A DNA stretch of 55,767 nucleotides from Pseudomonas grimontii (GCF_007858185.1 NZ_VFES01000034.1:1-55767); one strand, 5' to 3'. Positions 1 through 8,609 are shown, counted from the stretch's first letter. Program-made: numbers and translations. The notes: a model not told the origin generated them from the letters alone.

Positions 1-22
1 TGCCAACCCCATCAAGGCCTCC

Positions 23-130
23 CCCCGTAGCAGCTGCCGAGCGCAAGCGAGGCTGCGTCAGGCGCGCTGCCGATTCAAGCTCGAGTCGCGGCCGACGCAG
101 CCTCGCCGGGGCTCGGCAGCTGCTACGGGG
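23..130. repeat. Long palindromic intergenic repeat (REP/REPIN-like)
   Basis: Two perfect 20-base arms, CCCCGTAGCAGCTGCCGAGC at 23-42 and its reverse complement at 111-130, enclose a second perfect pair of 13 bases (47-59 with 94-106). The whole unit can fold into one long imperfect hairpin. Two inverted REP-type ends around a short spacer is the arrangement of REPIN elements in fluorescent pseudomonads. It lies downstream of the AraC-type gene that ends at 185 and could also stop transcription. Confidence 0.75.
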
Positions 131-184
131 TTTTACGCGGTGCTGGATAAGACCGTATCTACGCAAGGGAATCGAGTCGGGTGC

Positions 185-952
185 TCAGCAGGTTTCCCGA
201 TACTGCCTCGGCGTAAACCCGGTCGACGCCTTGAACTGCCGCGTAAACGCGCTGTGGTCGGTATAGCCGCATTGCAGCGCCACTTCGGTAATCGGCATGT
301 CGCTGTGCAACAGACGATGGGCGTGTTCCAGGCGCACTTTCTGGATCATCTGCCGGGGTGTCAGGTGGAACACGCGCTTGCAGTAGCGCTCCAGTTGCGC
401 CACGGAAATCCCGGCGATGCGCGTCAGCTCGCCAAGGGTGACGCGACGGTTGAAGTGCGTGCGGATGTGCTCGTCCACGGCGGCCAGGCGTTGGTAGGCC
501 GGGTGGGTTTCGCTGGCCGATTGCAGGTCGACCGAGATCCCGGCCAGGCCGATGATGCGGCGCTCGTGGTTGTACAGCGGCCATTTGTGGGTGAGGCACC
601 AGCCGGGTTCGCGGCTGCCGTAGAGGTGCAGTTCGAGTTGGTCTTCCAGCACAAAGCCCTGCTCCAGCACGCGCCGGTCCTGCTCGGTGTAGCCCGGCCC
701 CAATTGCGCGGGAAAGACTTCGGCGCTGGTCTTGCCCAGCAACGGCTGCAACTGCTTGAGGCCGCAACGTTGCACCAGGGTGCGGTTGGCGAGGACGTAA
801 CGGGCGTCCAGGTCCTTGATGAAGATGGCGGCATTGGGGATCACGTCCAGCATCGGCAGCAGTTGCACCACACCGGCCAATAGCTGCTCGATGCTGTGGG
901 GAGGGCTAGCCCCGTGCCCTTGGCAAAGGCTCGCAAACGCGCTTTGAAGCAT
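185..952 (-). CDS. PAS-AraC transcriptional regulator, probable hydroxyproline regulator
   Basis: Protein of 255 residues. A PAS-like sensor domain (about 30-140) contains IPNAAIFIKDLDARYVLAN and later IIGLAGISVDL. An AraC-type double helix-turn-helix (about 155-255) contains TLGELTRIAGIS and VALQCGYTDHSAFTRQFK. The frame stays open upstream to a TTG codon at 1057, but GGGGAG lies eight bases before the ATG at 952, so that start is preferred. It is divergent from the hydroxyproline operon at 1164, which suggests it activates that operon as AraC-type LhpR does in P. aeruginosa. The ligand is inferred only from this context. Confidence 0.85.
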   Translation of the reverse strand: MLQSAFASLCQGHGASPPHSIEQLLAGVVQLLPMLDVIPNAAIFIKDLDARYVLANRTLVQRCGLKQLQPLLGKTSAEVFPAQLGPGYTEQDRRVLEQGFVLEDQLELHLYGSREPGWCLTHKWPLYNHERRIIGLAGISVDLQSASETHPAYQRLAAVDEHIRTHFNRRVTLGELTRIAGISVAQLERYCKRVFHLTPRQMIQKVRLEHAHRLLHSDMPITEVALQCGYTDHSAFTRQFKASTGFTPRQYRETC

Positions 953-1163
953 GAGTGTCACTCCCCGCCTTTCACCTCGATGGCAAGCAGATTGCCCCAT
1001 GCCCGGGGTGCTGTCGAGCGTGGCGAACTGTGCTGAATTCGTCATCGTTGCCGGCAAAAAACATCAATCGCCGCCGCGCTTGCGCGTTCACGATAGGGCC
1101 GCTGCATGCCTATCCATACACTCACAAGAAGGCCTCCCACAGCTTTCATAGAGGGCGCGCGTT

Positions 1164-2090
1164 ATGAAGCGACTGCATGTGATCGACTCCCACACCGGCG
1201 GCGAACCCACGCGCCTGGTGATGACCGGCTTCCCCGCGCTCAAGGGTGCGAGCATCGCCGACCAGTTGGAAAACCTGCGCACCGAGCACGACCCATGGCG
1301 CCGCGCCTGCCTGCTGGAACCGCGTGGCAATGACGTCCTGGTCGGCGCGCTGTACTGCGCGCCCGTCACCCCAGGCGCCACCTGCGGGGTGATCTTCTTC
1401 AACAACGCTGGTTACCTGGGCATGTGCGGCCACGGCACCATCGGCCTGGTGGCGTCCCTGCACCACTTGGGGCGCATCCAGCCGGGCGTGCACACCCTCG
1501 ACACCCCGGTGGGGCCGGTGGTCGCCACGTTGCACGACGACGGCGCCGTGACCCTGCGTAACGTGCCTGCCTATCGCTATCGCCAGCAGGTAACGGTGGA
1601 TGTGCCGGGCCATGGCGCAGTCCAGGGCGATATTGCCTGGGGCGGTAACTGGTTCTTCCTGGTTTCCGAGCACGGCATGGCGCTGGAGATGAACAACGTC
1701 GACGCCCTCACCGACTACACCTGGACGATGCTCAAGGCCCTCGAGGCCCAGGGCATCCATGGCGCAGACGGCGCCCTGATCGACCATATCGAACTGTTCT
1801 CCGACGACGCCGACGCCAACAGCCGCAAATTCGTCATGTGCCCCGGCAAAGCCTACGACCGCTCACCCTGCGGCACCGGCACCAGCGCCAAGCTGGCGTG
1901 CCTGGCCGCCGACGCCAAACTCGCCCCCGGTGCAACCTGGGTACAAGCCAGCATTACCGGCAGCCGCTTTGAAGGCCGTTATGAATGGGACGGCACACGT
2001 GTGATCCCCTTCATCACCGGCCGCGCCTACATGACCGCCGACAGCACCTTGCTGATCGACGAGCAAGACCCGTTTGCCTGGGGCATCTGA
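1164..2090 (+). CDS. lhpA: 4-hydroxyproline 2-epimerase
   Basis: Cofactor-independent epimerase of the proline racemase family (308 residues). It should convert trans-4-hydroxy-L-proline to cis-4-hydroxy-D-proline in the cytoplasm, the first step of bacterial hydroxyproline catabolism. Both catalytic cysteines are present, Cys88 in MCGHGT and Cys236 in SPCGTGTSA. The N-terminus HVIDSHTGGEPTR is typical. In this family a Cys at position 88 goes with hydroxyproline epimerase, while the related dehydratases have Ser or Thr there. GAGGG precedes the ATG. First gene of an operon; the next gene starts 40 bases downstream. Confidence 0.93.
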   Translation: MKRLHVIDSHTGGEPTRLVMTGFPALKGASIADQLENLRTEHDPWRRACLLEPRGNDVLVGALYCAPVTPGATCGVIFFNNAGYLGMCGHGTIGLVASLHHLGRIQPGVHTLDTPVGPVVATLHDDGAVTLRNVPAYRYRQQVTVDVPGHGAVQGDIAWGGNWFFLVSEHGMALEMNNVDALTDYTWTMLKALEAQGIHGADGALIDHIELFSDDADANSRKFVMCPGKAYDRSPCGTGTSAKLACLAADAKLAPGATWVQASITGSRFEGRYEWDGTRVIPFITGRAYMTADSTLLIDEQDPFAWGI

Positions 2091-2130
2091 GCCCCTCCCT
2101 TTTGATTGAACGCTGTAAGGAGCTAGCACC

Positions 2131-3069
2131 ATGAGCGACAACATCTTCACCGGCTGCATCCCCGCGCTGATGACCCCGTGCACCGCCGCGCGCAAGCCGG
2201 ACTTCGACGCGCTGGTCGCCAAGGGCCGCGAGCTGATCGATACCGGCATGAGCGCCGTGGTGTACTGCGGATCCATGGGCGACTGGCCGTTACTCACCGA
2301 AGCCGAACGCCAGGAAGGCGTGGCGCGCCTGGTGGCGGCCGGCGTGCCGACCATTGTCGGTACCGGCGCGGTGAACAGCCGCGAGGCAGTGGCCCACGCC
2401 GCCCACGCGGCCAAGGTCGGTGCCCATGGCTTGATGGTGATTCCGCGCGTGCTGTCCCGTGGCGCTTCGGCCACCGCGCAAAAGGCGCATTTCTCGGCGA
2501 TCCTCAAGGCCGCGCCCAACCTGCCGGCGGTGATCTACAACAGCCCCTACTACGGCTTCGCCACCCGCGCGGAGTTGTTCTTCGAACTGCGCCGCGAACA
2601 CCCGAACCTGATCGGCTTCAAGGAGTTCGGTGGCGGCGCCGACCTGCGCTACGCCGCCGAACACATCACGTCCCAGGACGACAGCGTGACCCTGATGGTC
2701 GGCGTCGATACCCAGGTGGTGCACGGTTTCGTCAACTGCAACGCCACCGGCGCGATCACCGGTATCGGCAATGCCTTGCCCCGCGAAGTACTGCAATTGG
2801 TGGCCCTGAGCAAGCAAGCGGCCAAGGGCGATGCCAAGGCCCGGCGTCTGGCCCGTGAGCTGGAAGACGCGCTGGCGGTGCTGTCGTCCTTCGACGAAGG
2901 CTGCGACCTGGTGCTGTATTACAAGCACCTGATGGTACTCAACGGCGACCAGGGCTACGCCCTGCACTTCAACGAGACCGATGTGCTCAGCGATGCCCAA
3001 CGGCGTTACGCCGAGCATCAGTACGCGCTGTTCCGCCAGTGGTATGCCAACTGGTCGAGAGAGGCGTAG
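2131..3069 (+). CDS. lhpC: DHDPS-family 1-pyrroline-4-hydroxy-2-carboxylate deaminase
   Basis: Protein of 312 residues with the dihydrodipicolinate synthase/N-acetylneuraminate lyase TIM-barrel pattern. The Schiff-base lysine is Lys164 in GFKEFGG and the conserved tyrosine is Tyr136 in YNSPYYG. CGSMGDWPLLT stands in the substrate-loop position. Between a hydroxyproline epimerase and a D-amino-acid oxidoreductase, this family removes ammonia and water from 1-pyrroline-4-hydroxy-2-carboxylate to give alpha-ketoglutarate semialdehyde. AAGGAG precedes the ATG. The specific substrate is inferred from the operon. Confidence 0.9.
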   Translation: MSDNIFTGCIPALMTPCTAARKPDFDALVAKGRELIDTGMSAVVYCGSMGDWPLLTEAERQEGVARLVAAGVPTIVGTGAVNSREAVAHAAHAAKVGAHGLMVIPRVLSRGASATAQKAHFSAILKAAPNLPAVIYNSPYYGFATRAELFFELRREHPNLIGFKEFGGGADLRYAAEHITSQDDSVTLMVGVDTQVVHGFVNCNATGAITGIGNALPREVLQLVALSKQAAKGDAKARRLARELEDALAVLSSFDEGCDLVLYYKHLMVLNGDQGYALHFNETDVLSDAQRRYAEHQYALFRQWYANWSREA

Positions 3070-3072
3070 CTG

Positions 3073-4332
3073 ATGCACGACCCTGACCCTGCAGATATCG
3101 CCGTAATCGGAGCCGGCATCATTGGCGTTGCCTGCGCCCTGCAGCTGGCGCGCCAGGGGCGCAAAGTGCTGGTGATCGACCAGCAGGCACCCGGCATGGG
3201 CGCCTCCTATGGCAACGCCGGGCACCTGGCGACCGAACAGGTGTTCCCGATCGCCGACCTGTCGATCCTCAAGCGCTTGCCCGCCATGCTCATGGACCCC
3301 ATGGGCCCGCTGCGCCTGGACTGGAAATACCTGCCGCGCGCCCTACCCTGGTTTATCCGCTTGCTGCTGAACCTGCGCCCGGCGAATTACCAGCGCACGG
3401 TGACGGGGATTCGCGCGCTCAATGAAGCAAGCCTCGGCGCCTGGCAGCGTTTGCTGGCAAGCCTCCAGCGCACGCAATTGTTGCGCGAAGACGGCTCGCT
3501 GCTGGTATTCGAACGTTCGGACTCGCGCGCAGCCATCGATGGGTTGCAACGCCGCATGCAGGCACAAAACGTGCCGGTTGATTTCTGGTCGGGGGATGCC
3601 ATACGCGAGGTGGCCCCGCAATTGAGCACGCAGATCCAGGGCGGCCTGTTTTTCCCAGGGACAGGGCACTTCCTCGATCCTTACCAACTGGTCTGCGAAC
3701 TGGTGGAGGCGGCCAAGGCCAGTGGCGTGCAGTTCCTCAAACGCCAGGTGCTGGATGCGCGGGTTGAAGCCGACGGCGTCACCGTGAGCACCGATCAAGG
3801 CACCTTTGCCGCCCGCCAGGTACTGATCGCCTGCGGCGCCCACTCGGCCAAGCTCACCGCCGCCCTGACCGGCAAGAAAGTCCCGCTGGACACCGAACGG
3901 GGCTATCACCTGATGCTGCCCCATGAACAACAACGCCTGCCGTTTGCCGTCACGTCCCTGGAACGCAAGTTCATCATGACCCCAATGGCAGGCGGCCTGC
4001 GCCTGGCCGGCACGGTGGAATTCGCCGGCCTCGACCGCCCGCCGAACATGGCCCGCGCGTGGCAGTTGCATCGGTTGAGCCGGGGGCTGTTTCTTGAGGA
4101 CCTGAGCGTCGAGGATGCGACGCCGTGGATGGGCTTCAGACCGTCGCTGCCGGATTCGCTGCCGATTATTGATCGGGTGTGTGACGGGAAGGTGCTGCTT
4201 GCGTTTGGGCATCAGCATTTGGGGCTGACCCAGGCGGCGGTGACGGCGGAGATGGTGGGGCAATTGGCCTCAGTGGCGCCTGTGTGTTCAGGGTTGCCGG
4301 CGCTTGCGCCCTATCGACTGGAGCGGTTTTGA
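3073..4332 (+). CDS. lhpB: FAD-dependent D-hydroxyproline dehydrogenase
   Basis: DadA/DAO-type flavoprotein of 419 residues with an N-terminal FAD-binding Rossmann motif, AVIGAGIIGVACALQLA (residues 10-26), and the usual C-terminal FAD-contact segment GFRPSLPDSLPIID. It should oxidise cis-4-hydroxy-D-proline to 1-pyrroline-4-hydroxy-2-carboxylate, linking the two genes upstream. Only three bases separate it from lhpC, so co-translation is likely. No alpha-ketoglutarate semialdehyde dehydrogenase follows, so the last pathway enzyme must be encoded elsewhere. A broader D-amino-acid dehydrogenase is possible but less likely here. Confidence 0.88.
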   Translation: MHDPDPADIAVIGAGIIGVACALQLARQGRKVLVIDQQAPGMGASYGNAGHLATEQVFPIADLSILKRLPAMLMDPMGPLRLDWKYLPRALPWFIRLLLNLRPANYQRTVTGIRALNEASLGAWQRLLASLQRTQLLREDGSLLVFERSDSRAAIDGLQRRMQAQNVPVDFWSGDAIREVAPQLSTQIQGGLFFPGTGHFLDPYQLVCELVEAAKASGVQFLKRQVLDARVEADGVTVSTDQGTFAARQVLIACGAHSAKLTAALTGKKVPLDTERGYHLMLPHEQQRLPFAVTSLERKFIMTPMAGGLRLAGTVEFAGLDRPPNMARAWQLHRLSRGLFLEDLSVEDATPWMGFRPSLPDSLPIIDRVCDGKVLLAFGHQHLGLTQAAVTAEMVGQLASVAPVCSGLPALAPYRLERF

Positions 4333-4371
4333 ATCTTCGACGCAGCGCTGTCGCGCAGCAAACTGGGACCT

Positions 4372-4523
4372 CTGTGGCGAGCGGGCTTGTCGAATCGTCG
4401 CACCGCCCGCGTTGGGGGGCGAAGTGCCCCTGATGAAGACGAATGCGGTGTATCAGGCACTCCTCTGCGCCTGGTTTTGGGGCTGCTGCGCAGCCCAACG
4501 CGGGACAAACCCGCTCGCCACAA
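4372..4523. repeat. REPIN-like inverted-repeat element, copy A
   Basis: The ends CTGTGGCGAGCGGGCTTGTC and CGGGACAAACCCGCTCGCCA are near-perfect inverted repeats. The core carries a second inverted pair around GCGTTGGG / CCCAACGC. The same element recurs at 29310-29447 in the opposite orientation with an almost identical core. This copy has about a dozen extra bases near its left end. It sits between the convergent lhpB and ADP-ribosylglycohydrolase genes. Confidence 0.8.
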
Positions 4524-4578
4524 TTCAGCTCGACAACTCCCACATTTGAGCTTCAGGGTTTTGCAGACGGTGCTCGTT

Positions 4579-5499
4579 TCACTGAACGAGATTTCGGGTC
4601 GCGGCCGCCAACAGGGCATCCGCCATGCCTTGGATTTCCTCGCGCATCCACAGCTTTTCCAACCAGCCGCCAGGAATCGCTTGGGCGCCATAATACGCAC
4701 CGGCCAGTTGGCCAACGATGGCTGCGGTAGTGTCCGCGTCATCGCCCAAATTGGCCGCCATCAGCACTGCCGCCGCAAAGCTGTCGGTATGCTGGAAGCA
4801 CCAGAGTGCCGCCTCAAGCGAGGCAACGGCGTAGCCGGTGCCGACGATGTCATCACGTGACTTCTCCCGGTAGTCCCCTTTCGCAATGCCGGCGACTTTG
4901 GCGGTCACGAGGTCCATGTGCGCCAAGTGCAATACCTGATCCTTTGAAACACCCTCAAGCGCATTGCTGATTGCCTGTGCCAGCACCAGGCAACATTCGA
5001 TGGCCTCCTGAGCCGCGTGAGTGGTGCGCGAGCTTTCGGCGGCGTAATGGCGGATACGTTGAAGGTCAGGAAAGTAAAACAACACCACCGGTGCGAGGCG
5101 CATCATCGAACCATTCCCGGCGGAATACGGATCCGTAGAGCCTGAAAATGGGTTTGCACTGTCTTGATAGGCCGTCAGCGCATTGCTAACCGTCAGGCCA
5201 ATATCGAAGCAGTCGCCGGTGGAGCTCAAATAGCCCCATTTCCACCAATTCAGATAGCGGCCCATCTGGTCTGCCGCGTCAAAACCCTCTTTGCGCAGCA
5301 GACTTTCAGCCAGGCACAGCGCCATTGAGGTGTCGTCGGTCCACTGGCCAGGCTTGAGGCTGAAAGGCCCGCCTCCCACCATATCGGTGAGCGGTGTAAA
5401 GGTGCCACGGGGCATGAACTCGACCGTGGTACCAACTGCATCACCACAGGCCAAGCCCAGCAGACTGCCGCGATAACGATCCAAACGTGTCAGAGACAT
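4579..5499 (-). CDS. ADP-ribosylglycohydrolase family protein
   Basis: Protein of 306 residues that should remove ADP-ribose from a modified protein, nucleic acid or small molecule. GLACGDAVGTTVEF lies near the N-terminus. The metal-binding motif WTDDTSM spans about residues 53-59, and GDDADTTAAIVGQLAGAYYG near the C-terminus supplies the second ligand set. The frame extends to 5532, but AAGGAAG before the ATG at 5499 fixes the start. The DraG-like fold is expected to need two Mg2+ ions. No ADP-ribosyltransferase is recognised next to it, so the target is unknown. Confidence 0.9.
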   Translation of the reverse strand: MSLTRLDRYRGSLLGLACGDAVGTTVEFMPRGTFTPLTDMVGGGPFSLKPGQWTDDTSMALCLAESLLRKEGFDAADQMGRYLNWWKWGYLSSTGDCFDIGLTVSNALTAYQDSANPFSGSTDPYSAGNGSMMRLAPVVLFYFPDLQRIRHYAAESSRTTHAAQEAIECCLVLAQAISNALEGVSKDQVLHLAHMDLVTAKVAGIAKGDYREKSRDDIVGTGYAVASLEAALWCFQHTDSFAAAVLMAANLGDDADTTAAIVGQLAGAYYGAQAIPGGWLEKLWMREEIQGMADALLAAATRNLVQ

Positions 5500-5547
5500 C
5501 GGTCTTCCTTGAAAAATCATGCCGGGATGCATGAAACGGCAGCCACT

Positions 5548-6555
5548 TTACTTGACCAACCGCTTCTCCTTGGAGGGGCGATATCCGAAATATGAGCTGT
5601 AGCACTTGCTGAAGTGGCTCGGCGAGACAAACCCGCACGCCACCAGCACTTCCACCTGTGACAGTTCGGTGTGCTGCAACAACCGGCGTGCTTCGGTGAC
5701 GCGCAGTTCCATGTAGTAGCGCTGCGGCGTGGTGCCCAGTTGTTCCTTGAACAGGCGCTCCAGTTGGCGGCGCGAGCGGCCGGCATAGACGGCGAGTTGG
5801 TCGAGCTCCAGCGGTTCTTCGAGGTTGGCGTCCATCAGCTTCACCACTTCGCGCAGGGGCGCGCTGACGCTGACGTTTTCGGTGGGTTTGATGCGCCGGT
5901 AACGCGACTCTTCGAAGGCCAGGATGTCTTCGATACCTTCGACCAGAGCCTTGTCGTGCAAGCTTTTGATCCAGTCCAGGGCCATGTGGAAGGCACCGGA
6001 GGGGCTCGACGCGGTGAGGCGGTCGCGGTCGATCACGTAGGGTTCGCTGGTGACGTGGGTGGCCTTGGACACTTCCGCCAGGGCCGGGCGGTGTTCGGGG
6101 TGGATGGCGCAGCGGTAGCCCTGCAACAGGCCGGCACGGCCGAGGAACCATGCGCCGTTCCACAACCCCGCGAGGCTCACGCCCTGCTCGGCGGCGCTGC
6201 GCAGCAGTTGGATCAAGTGGTCGTCGGCCTTGAGCTCGGTGCGAAAACCGCCGCAGATCACCAACAGATCCAGGCCGTGCAGCGCAGAGGCATCGAGACG
6301 CGCATCCGGGCGGATCACCAGGCCCAGGTCGCTGATCACTTCCCCGTCGTCACAACCGAAGGTACGCGTGGCGAACAGATCAGGCCGCAGCAGGTTGGCG
6401 GTGACCACGGTGTCGAGCGTCTGGGTGAATGCTGGCAGGGAGAAATGTTCGAGCAGCAGGAAGCCGACGCGAGTGACCGCCGCCGGCTGGGAGGTTTCGT
6501 TGAGGTAGCGCAGGTTCTTGCCTTTCATGCCACCGCTGAACTGGCGTCTTTCCAT
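5548..6555 (-). CDS. GlxA-type AraC regulator (DJ-1/PfpI plus HTH)
   Basis: About 335 residues in two parts. The DJ-1/PfpI glutamine-amidotransferase-like domain (about 25-190) contains LLVICGGFRTELK and LAGLWNGAWFLGRAG. The C-terminal AraC double helix-turn-helix (about 225-330) contains LDQLAVYAGRSRRQLERLF and VLVACGFVSPSHFSKCY. This architecture is that of GbdR, CdhR and ArgR, Pseudomonas sensors of quaternary amines and amino acids. The residue in the usual DJ-1 cysteine position is Asn (GLWNGAW), so the domain probably binds a ligand and is not an active enzyme. Starts at 6555 and 6528 are both possible and neither has a strong ribosome site. Confidence 0.85.
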   Translation of the reverse strand: MERRQFSGGMKGKNLRYLNETSQPAAVTRVGFLLLEHFSLPAFTQTLDTVVTANLLRPDLFATRTFGCDDGEVISDLGLVIRPDARLDASALHGLDLLVICGGFRTELKADDHLIQLLRSAAEQGVSLAGLWNGAWFLGRAGLLQGYRCAIHPEHRPALAEVSKATHVTSEPYVIDRDRLTASSPSGAFHMALDWIKSLHDKALVEGIEDILAFEESRYRRIKPTENVSVSAPLREVVKLMDANLEEPLELDQLAVYAGRSRRQLERLFKEQLGTTPQRYYMELRVTEARRLLQHTELSQVEVLVACGFVSPSHFSKCYSSYFGYRPSKEKRLVK

Positions 6556-6782
6556 CGAGGGTTGGCCCACTTTTATTGTTGATGCAATGGGCGCCATCTT
6601 AGGGGGAAAAACGCTGGCTGTCTCAGGCACTGATCTTGAAAAAACCACAGGCCCCAAAAGCCCGTGACAGAACACTCGCAAGCGCATCTGATACGGTTTT
6701 TTCTTTGTTATCTGCGCCTGTATTGAAAACCCGACCGGGCGGACAATAGCCCACATCCCCACCCCTTCCCTTCGGAGGCCTT

Positions 6783-6866
6783 ATGACCAAGATGGCGATT
6801 TTCCTGTTCGGTTTTTTAGTGCTGACCATCGGCATCGGCCTGCTGGCGACCATCTCGCCGGTCTGA
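6783..6866 (+). CDS. 27-residue single-span membrane peptide
   Basis: GGAGG sits four bases before the ATG. The product begins MTKMAIFLFGFLVLT, ends LLATISPV and is almost entirely one hydrophobic helix with a short basic N-terminus, so it should insert in the inner membrane. The gene is divergent from the GlxA-type regulator and its stop lies three bases from the stop of the convergent LysE gene. No function can be assigned. The strong ribosome site and clean membrane segment argue for real translation. Confidence 0.6.
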   Translation: MTKMAIFLFGFLVLTIGIGLLATISPV

Positions 6867-6869
6867 CGC

Positions 6870-7478
6870 CTAGCCGGCAAACAACATCGGGTACAGCGAC
6901 AGCACCAACAGCCCGGCCATTGACCAATTGAACAGCCTCAACCAGCGCGGCTCGCGCAGCACATTACGCAAGCCGCTGCCACATCCGACCCACACGCACA
7001 CGCTGGGCAGGTTGACCACGGCAAAGACCAACGCAATCACCAGCACGTTGGTGACATACCCCTCAGCCGGCGTATAGGTGGTGATGGCCCCCAGCGCCAT
7101 GATCCACGCCTTGGGGTTCACCCACTGAAACGCCGCCGCGCCGAGGAAGGTCATGGGCTTGCCGTGTTCATCATTGCTATCGGACATGCCGCCCGCCGTG
7201 GCGATCTTCCAGGCCAGGTACAGCAAGTACGCCGCCCCCACGTAGCGCAACACCGTGTAGGCCCACGGGAATACCTTGAACACTTCGCCCAGCCCCAGGC
7301 CGACCGAAATCACCAACAGCATGAAACCGATACTGATCCCCAGCGCATGGGGCATCGAGCGGCGAAACCCGAAGTTCACCCCCGAGGCGAGCAACATGGT
7401 GTTATTCGGGCCAGGGGTGATCGAGGACACGAAGGCGAACAGCACAAAGGCTGACAACAGGCTGGTAGACATGAACAT
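6870..7478 (-). CDS. LysE/RhtB family amino-acid exporter
   Basis: Inner-membrane protein of about 202 residues, the usual length for this family, with about six hydrophobic segments. The signature SSITPGPNNTMLLASGVNFG lies in the first quarter and WVNPKAWIMALGAI in the second half. It should export an amino acid or small metabolite. The frame is open to 7571; the ATG at 7478 or 7472 fits family length. It could be controlled by the GlxA-type regulator nearby, but that gene is separated from it by the small peptide gene. Confidence 0.88.
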   Translation of the reverse strand: MFMSTSLLSAFVLFAFVSSITPGPNNTMLLASGVNFGFRRSMPHALGISIGFMLLVISVGLGLGEVFKVFPWAYTVLRYVGAAYLLYLAWKIATAGGMSDSNDEHGKPMTFLGAAAFQWVNPKAWIMALGAITTYTPAEGYVTNVLVIALVFAVVNLPSVCVWVGCGSGLRNVLREPRWLRLFNWSMAGLLVLSLYPMLFAG

Positions 7479-7716
7479 GGTGCGGCATCCGAGCGGTGTG
7501 ATATGCCTGCGACAGTAGTGGGTTATGCGCCGCGGCGCCCCGTACAGCCAGGCACGGATCGAGGCATACACTTCTGGCGCAAAATGGCTCAGGCGCTTTC
7601 ACAAACCTTTCACAGACGCCCCCTTATGGTGAACCCAGCTCCTAATGAACATCCCTTTTAGCCCGTGCTCCCCATCGCGGGCTTTTCTTTGCCTGGGATT
7701 TATCCCGGGCAAAAAA

Positions 7717-7747
7717 AGAGGTGGGTCATTGTTCATGGCCCACCTCT
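7717..7747 (-). terminator. Rho-independent terminator of the small lipoprotein gene
   Basis: A 13-bp stem (7717-7729 with 7735-7747, one G-U pair) is followed on the minus strand by seven T. It begins 14 bases past the lipoprotein stop codon. Two weaker hairpins just beyond (about 7660-7710) carry CGGGCTTTTCTTT in plus orientation and may terminate the other strand. Confidence 0.8.
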
Positions 7748-7760
7748 CGTTGACTGACCG

Positions 7761-7919
7761 TTAACGCGGACCGCCACCAGGGCCGCCGCCTTGACCATGA
7801 CCACCACCGCCATGGCCACCCCCACCGCCACCGCCCGGCGGCATGAATATCCAGCAGCCCGACAAGGTCGACAACAGCGCGACAACAACAGCCGCCTTGG
7901 TTAGGTAATTCAACTTCAT
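7761..7919 (-). CDS. Small Gly/His-rich lipoprotein
   Basis: Fifty-two residues. A basic N-terminus and hydrophobic stretch end in the lipobox LSGC, with the lipidated cysteine at residue 22. WIFMPP and then a tail of Gly runs broken by His, Gln and Pro follow. The residue after Cys is Trp, so outer-membrane sorting is likely. The His/Gly tail could bind metal, which is inference. The frame is open to 8039 but a signal peptide is only sensible from the ATG at 7919, preceded by AGAGAG. Confidence 0.75.
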   Translation of the reverse strand: MKLNYLTKAAVVVALLSTLSGCWIFMPPGGGGGGGHGGGGHGQGGGPGGGPR

Positions 7920-8072
7920 GACAACGCTCTCTGCTTTACAAGGTTGGGTGTACGTAAAGTAAGACCGCCGCCACTGAAGTCCGTCACGGGTTTCGTGTAA
8001 CGTCTTGGTAGGGTTTGTGTGGGGGTAGATACACGTCAATTCATTGGGTACGCGTTAACCGGGGGGAAGAAC

Positions 8073-8609
8073 ATGCTCAACATTCGTGCAGCGACTAAGG
8101 CCGATCTCGATAGCCTGCGTGCGGTCGGCTGCGAGACCTATCAAGCGCATTTTTCGACACTCTGGTCTCCCGCAGGCATGCAGGACTTTCTCGAACAGGA
8201 TTTCTCACGGGATTCGCTCAGCCGCTCACTTGACCGGCCCGCCCGTCATTCGTGGCTTATCGCCTCAGACAACGAGGGTGCACCCCTGGGCTTCGCCAAG
8301 GTCAACTGGTCAACGCCGGCACCGATCACCGGTGAACTGGGTGCAGAGCTGCAAAAAATCTACTTTCTCAAATCTGCCGCGGGGCTTGGCTATGGCAGGC
8401 AACTTTTGCAGTTTATCTGCGATCAGGCGGTGCAGCGCGCTGAACACTTGCTGTGGCTGGACGTGCTTAAGAGCAATTCAAATGCCCAGCGATTTTACGC
8501 AGGGTTTGGGTTTCGACGGATCGGTGAAATCCCCTTCAGCACGGATTTGGCAGAAATAGGGATGGTGGTCATGGGCCTTGAACTGAATCAGCACCAGGCG
8601 GAGAAGTAG
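8073..8609 (+). CDS. GNAT family N-acetyltransferase
   Basis: Protein of 178 residues. It opens with the common GNAT N-terminus MLNIRAATKADLDSLR, has the acetyl-CoA pyrophosphate loop AAGLGYGRQLL near residue 110, and the late motif VLKSNSNAQRFYAGFGFRR. It should acetylate an amine in the cytoplasm. GGGGGGAAGA before the ATG at 8073 decides the start over the upstream open frame. The stop codon touches the ATG of the next gene, so the two are co-translated. The acceptor is unknown. Confidence 0.88.
   Translation: MLNIRAATKADLDSLRAVGCETYQAHFSTLWSPAGMQDFLEQDFSRDSLSRSLDRPARHSWLIASDNEGAPLGFAKVNWSTPAPITGELGAELQKIYFLKSAAGLGYGRQLLQFICDQAVQRAEHLLWLDVLKSNSNAQRFYAGFGFRRIGEIPFSTDLAEIGMVVMGLELNQHQAEK

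Noticed and set aside
3343..4263. Minus-strand frame opposite lhpB
   Set aside because: Shadow of the FAD enzyme; no motif or start signal.
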